Source: Gnetum montanum (taxonomy: Eukaryota; Streptophyta; Gnetopsida; Gnetales; Gnetaceae). Taken from it: a DNA stretch of 51,669 bases. The position numbers and the translations under genes are program-made. The notes beneath the pieces were generated by a model, which saw only the letters and a program-made list of their open reading frames with translations, had not been told where the DNA came from and made no database searches. This document shows positions 22,951 to 32,394 of this stretch, in pieces. The stretch covers positions 1 through 51,669 of the forward strand of contig MNCI01008581.1 of NCBI GenBank assembly GCA_015680685.1. Direction: 5' to 3'. Each line of letters opens with the position of its first letter. Within the stretch, counting starts at the first letter, position 1.

Positions 22951-25900
22951 GGCTTGAAGGCTATTCGGGCGGTGGAATAGTGGAGGTGCTTGAAGGTTCA
23001 AGCACTGGCCACAGGTATGTTCAGATTATTGGGCCAGAAAAAAGGATGTTTCCGTGGCTTGGGTTCTGGTTCACTCAGCTGAGGTGCCGATTGTAAGTTA
23101 ACAGCCCTCGTAGCGTTTCGTTGCTGTGGCTATGGCGGTATCTCTCCCTGCATCGGTGGAGTGGGTGGCAGCTGAGTGGGATGTTGTGGAGGAGTGGTAG
23201 GAGAAGGTGATGAAGGATAGAAGAGATGTGGGTTTTCTTCCCTAGGTGATGGAGATTAAGGTAAGAAATATTCTGGGGGGTGGTAATGACTTTGAAAGGC
23301 TGCATGACTAGAAGAGTCCCATGGAGAGATTGGTTGCTGAACATAGTACCCGTAGGGATTTAGCTATTTATAAGGGTACTACTGCCTTGGAGGTGGCATC
23401 CCCCACGCTTGTGGGTGCTACCACTGCTGGAAGTATTGTAAGGTTGCGGTGGTGTTCCACTTGGATAGTATCCTTGCTGTTGGTGGAACTACCTTGGGTT
23501 ACCTTGTGGATAAGGCAACCTTTAGGGTGTTTGTCTCTTCGCCAAGCAAGGATTCAATGCATACACCCCAGACTCTTGAAGATGTGACACCACAAGACAA
23601 CATCCTTTAGGATGTTTATATTGGCATATGCCATATTCATCATCCTCCTTCGTGTCAGAGTCTGCAACCTGCTCTACTACAACAACTTTGCCCTTACCCT
23701 TATATTGGGCATGTTTAGCTTCCTTCTTCCTTCACCGATCGTGGTCATTACCTTGTTCTCTAGATGCTTCTACAATTTTTAGCACACTTTGGAATTTTTC
23801 GTCCAAAGAGTCCCACATCTTATCAACCTTTTCCGAAATTTTAGATGTAAACTTTTGCAACAGCAAGGTCTTTTGATTCACCACTACTTCCAGTGGTGAT
23901 TCCTCCTCCTCGTCACAAAATTGGACCTCCCTCTTTCTGATGGAGGGATCCTGATTAAATTCTTCTACACTCTCCTTCTTTCTAAGTTTCCCTTCCTCCT
24001 TGGCCACCTACTCAATGAGGCGCTGCAATTGATGGGCCCTTAGCTCCAACAGTCGCCCCTAGGCGTACATGCCAAGGGTCTTTCACGTTTCAAAATAAAG
24101 CCCATCAATGATGTGGCGAAGCTTTGCCTGCTAAGAGTAGCCATGACCAGGGCATCGATGTAGCAGTGAATAGTATTTTCTCATGGTTGCATCCAAGGGT
24201 TCATGATTTCCTTGCTTCCATCCTTGGATCTGACGTCTCAGGTTCACCACTCTAGAGTACGTTTGATACTTGTCATTGAAAATCTCAAGCATCGTACTCC
24301 ATCTTCTGATTGATTCCAATTCCAAGGACCAATACCAGTTCTCTGCTTCCTTGATGAGTGTGCGAGGGAACAACTTCAGCTTCTGCTAATCATTGTCAAT
24401 GTTTTGCAGGGTGCAGGCATCATGGAACGCCTGCAGGTGAGTCTGCGGATCACAGTTGTATCCCCCTTTAAATTTGGGGATATTGTTCATATCAACGTGC
24501 TTGATCCGACTATCCTTCATGTGCCTACTAGGGATTTGAATTGCCTTGGCAATCTGGAGCATGCTTCGAGTAGCCAACAATGGCTCATTCGAGTCATAGT
24601 CCTGCTGAGGACCATGATGTCTGTGACAATTCCAGCTACCCCTTCTTTCATGCTGGGGAGCATCACGTGATTGGTCGCGCATTTCCTCACATTGTCCCCT
24701 TCAAACCTTTTTACCACTATCCTTTCACTTCCTACCACCCCGGTTACAATCAGAGCCTGAGCTGGATGAAGGTGTAGGAGAGCGAGAGGATGGAGAAGAA
24801 GGAGAGGTATCACCACCGCTCCAGTGTCGATCTCTCCCTCTACCCGGATGATGGCATCGATCATCTTGCCCATCCTTGCAACGTGACCCTTCATCCCCTT
24901 GAGGATCTTGGTCACTTAGAGGCTTATTCTGAATGATGGATTGAAGGACCTACTGCCCCAGGGGAAGTTTGGTCGAATGGGTATCATGAAAGATGGGATC
25001 CCCATCGTCCTGCAGCCCTTGCAAGAATAAGAGGTGATGAGACGCGAATTGCACAGGCCGCGATATCGCACACGCGATATTGCGTCCGACGCTATATCGC
25101 GTCATTCCCTGCGATATCGCGTACGCGATATCGCGGTCTGTCGCCAAATCTATAAATAAGAGGCGACACTCCCCTCATTTGGAATCATATAGGCTAAGTA
25201 GTGAAGCTCTGGCGGATTGATCACCCCAGAGATAGAATATTTTCCATGTGCCCGCAGTAGGAGTCCCCCAAGTGAACGGTTCTTTATTCGAGCAGCTTTG
25301 AACCTGAACGCAAGTTGTGTATGGCAATAAAGATGAGCTTTGTGGATAAACCTTGTAGTACATGGATAGGTTTAATTAATGTTATTTATTGCTTTCCTAG
25401 TAATGCGGCATGAGTACGACTTGGTTACGAGCGTTGACGAACGTGTACAGCTAGCCAAGGAATCGGCTACTCATCGCAATTAGATTCTCTCACCCTTTCC
25501 TCCTAGAACGTGGGACAAGTACGACTTGATTACGAGCATCTACGGATGTGTACAGCTAGTCAAGGAATCGACTGCTTGTTACACTTAGGCTAGTTAGGTG
25601 CCTCAGTACGACCACTTCAAGCATGTGCGTTACGTGTGGTAATCCGAGTAACGATTAGCGTTTGGTAGCCACAGTTGCACAGTTCAGGGTGTGTACGGCA
25701 AGTGGGAATGGATGCTAACACTAGGAATTAGTGCTATAGTTAGAGTTAGTTTTAGTCTCTCAACCCTTTACCTCTTAGCATAGGAGAAAACCAGAAAATA
25801 CCAAAAAAATCATATACCTCGGACTTACTTAACCATACACCATGACAACAACAAGCAAGTTTGGGAAGACAACGATTAATTAACCCCAAGTGTTCCTTGC

Positions 25901-26343
25901 GGCGTTTAGGCATTTAGTCTGTGGAGTTCGACCGGATCGCGCGTGCTACGCTCGTTTCGTATGGTTGAGTGTAGGGGTACCTCGCCACTCATTAAGGGGT
26001 TACTGAATTATTTCCCCTTCAGATGTTCATATCTTTCTTCCTACTACTAGTCTCGTACCTGTTGAGCCTGAGTGGGACAATAGTCTCGGTAGTCATGGTC
26101 CTCCATGACATACTCCACTCCACAGTCTTGGATGCCCAATCTGCCAAGATTGTGAAATAGCATCGCAAGAGCCGATCGATCGGGGGGTAGTACAATGTTG
26201 CCCTCCATGTCCTACCATCGTAGGTGCTCATCCTGATGTAGGAAAAAAGTGAAGTTAGGGACATAATCATCGGGATGCTTGTACACCACCCAGAATTCCT
26301 GTGGCATCAGTGGGTTGGATACCTCTCTCCTGTGAGAAGACAT
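22951..26343 (-). pseudogene. gag of element B, split by a solo LTR
   Basis: It starts at ATG 26343 (MSSHRREV) and has the block PNFTFFLHQDEHLRW, as in the gag of A, with TGG of the next conserved Trp changed to TAG near 26212. The frame decays near 26000 (HLKGK), where the 960-bp solo LTR (25035-25994) interrupts it. It resumes with FLQGLQDDGDPIFHDTHSTK just below 25034. The capsid-like core is at about 24131-24500 (WYWSLELESIRRWSTMLE; KYYSLLHRCPGHGY), then a Glu-rich section (EEEESPLEVVV near 23900). The C-terminal part (22950-23600) is Pro/Thr rich and badly decayed. Alignment to element A supports each part. Confidence 0.8.
25035..25994 (+). mobile_element. Solo LTR of the A family, nested in the gag of element B
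   Basis: The 960-bp sequence is the reverse complement of LTR A (1874-2742). It starts TGATGAGACGCG and ends CTCATTA, the last CA having mutated to TA. No internal sequence or primer site follows. The flanks are AGAGG (25030-25034) and AGGGG (25995-25999), a 5-bp duplication with one mismatch. Its U3 holds a 24-bp perfect palindrome (25111-25134, half-site GCGATATCGCGT) just before TATAAATA (about 25151). A tandem duplication of about 105 bp (units near 25413 and 25518) explains the extra length over LTR A. Confidence 0.9.
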
Positions 26344-26490
26344 GTTGGACGTTAGATGGTCCATGTAATCGATGTACCTTACTATTTATTTTTATCTGTC
26401 TAGTGTGCGTAAATGTTTCTATCCTAGGTTTGTTCCAATGACTTGAATGATAATTTCACTAAGGTTAGATGACGCATGTAAGACTCACAG

Positions 26491-26508
26491 TCCCCGACAA
26501 CAGCGCCA
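26491..26508 (-). other. Primer binding site (tRNA-Asp, two changes) of element B
   Basis: The minus strand reads TGGCGCTGTTGTCGGGGA one base from the 5' LTR. It differs from the exact site in element A by two C-to-T changes, as expected from decay. Confidence 0.82.
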
Positions 26509-26509
26509 A

Positions 26510-27398
26510 TGATGAGCGGCTAGGTACCCCTACGCCCAACCGTATGAATCACGGGCATCCACATGTGACTCGGTCGAATTCTGTAGACTGTAAGCACTTA
26601 ACATGCACCAGACCCTAACCAGTGAAACCTTGGGTTAGAATGGTCATTGTCTTCGTAATATCACTTGTGATGTTCTGTTTACGATGGTTAAGTAAGACTA
26701 AGGCTAATGATTTTTATAGCATTTTACTTATCTTTTGGCGTCTAATTATCTTGGAAAGTAAGGCTAGAGTATGAAGTAATCTAAGACTATCTTAATCTAA
26801 ATCTTAACTACTTCTAGCATAAGTATCCAATCCCATCTTCCGAGCACGTTCTGAGCATCCCCTAAACACTACTAGGTTACCAGACGTTAAGCGTCACTAG
26901 GTTACCAAGTGTTGGGTTTATGTTCAAGATGGTCGTACTTATGGTCTTTACAATCTTATAAGAGAGCGAAAGCGATTAAAATAAAAACAATAGAAACCTA
27001 AGTAATTATCAAAGCATAAACATATTAAACTAATGAATGCATTAAATGACTAAGTCCAAATGCTGCAAGGAATGCTTGAAGAGTTCATCTTTATTGCCGT
27101 CATGCCAATGGGCTCAGATACATCAACGCTCGAATAAAGAGCCGATTACTTTTCTTACACCTGCTGTGGGCACTTGGAAAATATTCTATCTCTTGTGGGA
27201 ACAAATTGAAAGAGCTTCACTACAACTAACTGAAAGGTAACTAAATGAGGCAGAAGGCCCTCTTATTTATAGGCCGAAATAGGCTCTGCGTAAACGAGGC
27301 CACGTTGACGCATGGAAGGCAGCTGTGTTGACGGGGCCGTGTCGATGTGTCCGCGTATATGTAGCCTAGTCGACGCATTGACTAATGACACTTCATCA
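26510..27398 (-). repeat. 5' LTR of element B
   Basis: 889 bp, same orientation and ends as the copy at 13311-14196. Its U3 palindromes are more eroded (CGCGTATATGTAGCC in place of the perfect 16-mer). The polyadenylation-like CAATAAAGATGAACT is kept. Confidence 0.92.
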
Positions 27399-27403
27399 GC
27401 CTC

Positions 27404-28495
27404 AAAATATTGAGAAGCTCATTAGATCAAGTTCAATTTGTGAAAAAAATGGATGATCAAGAGAACAATTTGTAGAGAAGATGTTGTGGTGAAGACATCT
27501 AATTGGAAGATCAATAGATGGACTATAGTGAATCAATTAAAATAGACAAATGATTACAACATCAATGTGTGATTGTTAAAAACATTAAGGAATGTGAGAG
27601 CCCCAACAAAGAAAGTTGATGGAGCTAAAGAGGAAGAATGTGAAATGCCAACTAACCAAAGTAGTTGCAAATCTCATGTTAGATTCAATAATTTAGTTAA
27701 GTGAAATGTGTTATTTCTTGACATTATTTTCTTTTTGGTCAAGAGGCTAATTTCTAGCCCCCTCCAAGAGAGTCAGTCCTCTTTGGTCATGGTAAAATAA
27801 TTTATCATCATAATGGAAGGGGGTAACCTTTCTAGTCACTGTAAAATAACTTTGGCCAAGAGGCCCACTACCAGCCTTGTTGAAGATAGTCCTTGGTTAT
27901 GGTAAAATAAGTTTAGTGTGGTAACAATGATGGGAGCTCTCCTGGTTATAAGTTTTTCTCTCATTGTAATAGATAAGGAGGAGTTTTATGGGTAGACTTT
28001 GTCTTAGTAAATAAATAATGATCATTATAACATTGAACTAAGAGAAGAACATTTTTAGGATAATTATCATTGAATAAAATACATTGATTTTGATTTTTGT
28101 TTTTTAATGTGAAAATTAATCCTAAGTGAATCACATTGAGATTTTATTAGTTTGAGTCATACTTAAGGCATTATTATTTTTCTCTATAATTCTTCTAAAG
28201 TATCAAGTTAGCTATATCCCTTGAGGTGTACTTATAGTCAAATTGCTTTGGGTTTGACATCTTTCCCCTTTGTCTATAAATCTCATGGTCTTAGTGTTTG
28301 TTATCTTATATTAAGTATTAAATTTAAGACATGGTGGGTTCATCTACATTTAGGTCCCATGTTGTTATTCTACGTTGTTTAGTTTTTGTAGGATATGGTT
28401 ATGTTCCAATTTGATGGTGAGTTGTTTTAGATGATGATAATAACATGCAGGTTTATGCTACTTTTCTTACCCTTCTTAATCATAGAACCATGAGT
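27404..28495. other. Intergenic DNA, no gene seen
   Basis: The stretch is AT-rich. Short phrases recur (TGGTAAAATAA; GGCCAAGAGGC / GGTCAAGAGGC) between 27740 and 27920, which suggests an old, unidentified repeat. No frame or RNA gene was found. Confidence 0.5.
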
Positions 28496-28567
28496 TGATT
28501 TGCTCATTTGGCACCTAGATGAATCAAAGAATGATTTGCTCATTTGGCATCTAGATGAATCAAAGAA
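28496..28567. repeat. Two tandem copies of a 36-bp unit
   Basis: 28496-28531 and 28532-28567 differ at one base (GGCACCTAG versus GGCATCTAG). No function is seen. Confidence 0.9.
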
Positions 28568-28654
28568 TTAACTTGAGAAAATAATCAAGCACTTACCTCA
28601 TGAATAACTTGCAAACATCATTGGCATAACTTTGGAAGTTTTACTACTTAATGA

Positions 28655-28720
28655 GGCATTATCTATTTGGTTAAATCATGTGGCTTGTGGTTTGCAAGTC
28701 ATAGGTTCAATTGCAAAAAG
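28655..28720 (+). mobile_element. tRNA-like fragment, possible SINE head
   Basis: CTATTTGGTTAAATCATGTGG followed by CATAGGTTCAATTGC (B-box-like GGTTCAATTGC at 28704-28714) resembles the A/B-box layout of a tRNA-derived SINE. No target duplication or tail is found. Confidence 0.35.
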
Positions 28721-28824
28721 GTATATTGATTTGATATCATTATGCATATTTTGTATAAGTTTTGCATAAGTATTGTGTTGGCTATGTGTTTAGAGGGTAT
28801 ATATAGTCAAATATATTTGCAAAC

Positions 28825-29020
28825 AATGGGGTGTTAGCCTAGTGGTATGGGTCTTAGCTTGGTAACCCTAGGTCATATGTTTGATTCTACTAGGTAGCAC
28901 TAAGTTATAAACTTCTATAAAACTTGAGGTGCACCTATGTTTCACTTATTTCAAGTTCTAATACCCACCCCACCATCACCACTCCCCTCCTAAATAAATA
29001 AATAAATAAATAAAAAGAAA
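28825..29020 (+). mobile_element. tRNA-derived SINE with (AAAT)n tail
   Basis: A perfect A box, TAGCCTAGTGG (28835-28845), and a B-box-like TGTTTGATTCT (28878-28888) are followed by a tRNA-unrelated body (TAGCACTAAGTTATAAACTT). A simple (AAAT)n tail at about 28993-29018 ends the unit. The body matches the minus-strand copy near 13100-13185 and part of 29125-29270, so this is a family. No clear target duplication is seen. Confidence 0.65.
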
Positions 29021-29124
29021 TTTCAAGCTTTAACATCCCCTTCTAATGTATTGAACTTTTTAATTGACTAAACCAACTTTCATTATCATAAATTACGTTG
29101 GAAATAAGTCTGGAATGAACAATG

Positions 29125-29270
29125 ATGTCTTAACCTACTGGTGAGACTCTTGATTTGGATACCCAAAGTTATAGTTTAGATTCAAATGGGTAGTGCTAAG
29201 TTATATAGTTTGAAATATAACTTTATAGATTCCAATGGGTAGTGCAAAGCTTATGTTTGTGTTTCATGGA
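29125..29270 (+). mobile_element. Degenerate SINE of the same family
   Basis: TAACCTACTGG (29131-29141, A-box-like) and GTTTAGATTCA (about 29174, B-box-like) precede TGGGTAGTGCTAAGTTATA. The last phrase is shared with the SINE at 28825 and is itself partly repeated at about 29190 and 29240. Confidence 0.5.
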
Positions 29271-29741
29271 CATTGTGAATGTCATATTATAAATTTCTAA
29301 ATCATTGGTTTTAAATGCTTAAGTAGTGTTATGCTACTACATTTATAGTGTTTCCTAACCAAAAAGTACAAAAAAGATTTTATAGTAACAATGAACTAAA
29401 ATAAGGAAATTGTATATTAAATTTTCATTTTATTATTGTCATTGAATCTTTAGAATGCTTGGCTAAAGACAAAACTAAAAAGGAAGAGATTAATGGAATC
29501 ACACTAGTTTAATGTTTGATTGATTTTATGTGTAATTTGTTGATAACACTTATCGACCTAGAAGTTGAAGAAAGATACATATAGAATATTAAAACAAGTG
29601 TTAGATAATTTTTTCCAAGTTCTAAAATTAAAAATTAAGTTTGTAAAAACATTTTTTTCCTTTTCATCTTTCAAAGGAAATATTTAGATTTACTTTATCT
29701 TCTTTGAAGAAATAGGTTAGAATTACAAAAGATGAGTTAGA
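29271..29741. other. AT-rich intergenic DNA, no gene seen
   Basis: No frame, RNA gene or element end was found between the SINE cluster and the solo LTR. Confidence 0.5.
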
Positions 29742-30659
29742 CATTATGATAAATCAAGTTTTTTCATTGGCAACAATATTAGGTATTTGATATCGAAGCC
29801 GTGATATCGAATCCCTGATATTGAGGCACAAGATACGATGTCACATATCTGATATCGCAGAAGTGTGCAAGCCTATAAATACAACACTTAGGTGCATTGT
29901 CCACATATATTTTCATTTCACACATAGCAAAATTTTGTTAGTTTGTTTTCTTGATTTTAGCACTTAACACTTAGGAGTGTATGCCCGTAGTGTGACGTTT
30001 AGTAATTGAATAGAGTTTTTATTCGAGTAGAATGTACTTGGACACGTTTCATGCATGGAAATAAAGATCGAGATTACTGTGCATCATTGTAGCATCACTT
30101 AGTTTTTATTGTTTACACTTAGAATAATTTTCTTGCTTTGACTTAGCTTAATGTTTACTATATTCTTTAGTTACTGATTTACTTTCTATGCATGTTATCA
30201 TTACTGTTATTAAGCGAAATGGATATGATTGATTTCGAGCATTAAGTGTAATCGTTTGGTAACCTAGTAATATTATCACTTGGTTCACTCAGTAGTGTAA
30301 TACTTGGTAATCCTAGTAACAGTTGCATGAGTCCAAGACGTGTTCAAAGAAACAGGAATAGATGTCCATCACATAGGCTAGATTAGATCTGTTTACTATT
30401 ACTTAGATTTAGAAAGAATTCCACTTACTTTATATTTACTAGGAGCAATATGGCCTACTCAACATCAATTATCATATGCCTCATCATGAGTTAAACCATA
30501 TGCATTGATTTTATTAACTCATGTGGGAAGACAACAATCGCAAACTCTAACTAATTACTAGCATAATTATATTGCCTTGTCTGTGAAATTTGATTAGGTT
30601 GTGCATGAAGACTCGTAACTTGTATGGTTGGATGGACTACTCCACCGCTCATCACATTA
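29742..30659 (+). mobile_element. Solo LTR of a third related gypsy family, with perfect target duplication
   Basis: The LTR spans 29747-30654 (908 bp), starts TGATAAA and ends CGCTCATCA. CATTA occurs on both sides (29742-29746 and 30655-30659), a perfect 5-bp target duplication. Inside, repeated GATATCG motifs (29790-29850) precede CCTATAAATACAAC (about 29871), and TTTTTATTCGAGTAG...AAATAAAGATCGAG parallels the R/U5 of LTRs A and B. No internal sequence remains, so this is an LTR-LTR recombination product. Confidence 0.88.
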
Positions 30660-30884
30660 GTTGTTTAGCAAGGAAGAAACTTACTATAGCTAGAAGATTA
30701 CAATTAATGTGCAATTGTATTTAATTTTTGTTACTACACTTAATGTTATGTCTTCATAGAAGGTGGTAGAGTAGAAAAATTAGAATGTGATTTTCTTACT
30801 TAGGATTTGGAAGAAGAAAACATTCATCAATTAAATTAATATACAATTTGTCATATATGAAAATGATTACAATTGTGTTATTTA

Positions 30885-31560
30885 AGTATGGTACTTTTGG
30901 GAAAGGCAACTTGGAGAATTATGAATAAAGATGCTACATGGGTTAAAGTGATGAAGGCTAAATATTTGAGCCATAAAACAATTTCTACAAGGACCATATA
31001 TTATACTTCTTTTTGAGGCTTAAACATTGATCACAAGATAATGTCACATAGATTAAAGTGATGAAAAAGTTATGTACGTGAGTGAAAATTTATTACATGA
31101 CATCATAGGATGATAAGGTTTAGTTAGAGGAAAATCAACAATAATATAAAGTTGCAGAGGCTTACAATATTTTGTGCATAAGTCAATAAGATAAAGAAGG
31201 TATTTACTAGAAGAAGTGGATCTATTCCTTGAAGTTCATATTTTTTGAATTGCAACAAAAGGGAAAATTTTAACTATTGATAGTTTGTTAAGCCAAGATC
31301 GATAATGGTTGATTTATCTTGCTTTTGTGAAAATGCTTGTGATAATGACAATTATGTCTTTTATGTTGCAATTGCTTGTATTTGGAACAAAGTTTGGAAA
31401 CGATTAGCATTTTATTATGCCAATACCTTTAAGGAATTTTGTAGTAGCTTGGACTTGGATTGATGGAACTTGGCACGTTAATGCTATGCTAATACGTAAT
31501 CTTTCAAATTTTCAAGGAAAGAAATTGTAGAAATTTTAAAGGAATAGAAATCAATACAGT
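30885..31560 (+). pseudogene. LINE remnant with RT zinc-binding region
   Basis: The plus strand translates to ATWRIMNKDATWVKVMKAKY at about 30910-30970, a typical L1 post-RT segment. At about 31310-31430 it gives CFCENACDNDNYVFYVAIAC followed by IWNKVWKRLAFYYANTF, which fits the zf-RVT region (cysteines, then W). Stops and frameshifts are frequent, and the fragment lacks the RT core. Confidence 0.6.
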
Positions 31561-32394
31561 AGCTTGTGGTAAAAAATTGCAAAGAGTTGATATAAATTAT
31601 GATTTGACAACCCAAATCTTTAAACCTTACATGATTATAATTTTTATTTTTAATGTTAGTGTTATATTGGTACTAAAAACGAATATTTTATTTTTAAAAT
31701 TTTCATTAGAAATTTGATCCTATTCATAGTAGATTGTTAAAATCCTAAAGACTAACCACATTGTATTTCAAATCTTATTTTACTAATATAATCTCTCTTC
31801 ACTTTAACCAGATAACTGAAGCAAAATAAGAGAAATATAAAAAACAAACCCATTGTTCATTGCATGCTGAGTGGATTGGCACCTCTTCACTCAAGGATAT
31901 TTTATCTCTTGTTACTTGGCTAGAAAGGCTTACTGTACTATTTAATACTTATTTTCTGATGCCTGCTGTAATGCCATAAGACTTGCCACTTTACATTTTA
32001 GCCTTTCAAAAGCCAGGTTCAAACAGCTGCTTCCTAACAATACCTCATCTATCTGGTGGCTTTATAATAAGATTGAACATTGATCCTGTATTATTTTAGA
32101 ATAAGATTTGTGATGTGCACCTTACAGTTCACAGGTCAAATCCTAATTCTTTATATTGCGACATAAAAAGTCTTTGTAATATAAATGGTTGTAGCAGAAG
32201 ACTTCAGCTTCATTTTTTATCAATTTAAGAAACAAACTATCATTCAAGAAAGATTACATCCATGATCAAAGATTCTCTGCTAAAGAAAATTTTGGAAATT
32301 CCACAGATTAAGTGGGCCTGACAACCCTGGAAATTTTTGAAAGTCATATGAATGAAGGTTTAGAAATTACTTTCATGCACGGTATTACTGGTCA
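31561..32394. other. Intergenic DNA and 3' flank of the 140-aa gene
   Basis: AT-rich; I see no frame or element end. Confidence 0.5.

Larger units (their letters stand above)
13311..27398 (-). mobile_element. Element B: complete 14-kb Ty3/gypsy retrotransposon
   Basis: The two LTRs (13311-14196 and 26510-27398) have the same orientation. They are flanked by near-identical 5-bp duplications (GCCTT at 13306-13310, GCCTC at 27399-27403). Minus-strand order: 5' LTR, primer site, gag, protease, RT, RNase H, integrase, a non-coding stretch, a putative internal promoter, a third ORF, polypurine tract, 3' LTR. All reading frames carry stops, so it cannot act on its own. By eye the LTRs are more than 90% identical but visibly diverged, so the insertion is not recent. 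A solo LTR of the A family is nested in its gag. Confidence 0.9.

Noticed and set aside
25050-25140. The GATATCGC motif cluster considered as a CRISPR-like or origin-like array.
   Set aside because: Spacing is irregular, there are no unique spacers, and its place directly before the TATA box of an LTR explains it better as U3 promoter DNA.
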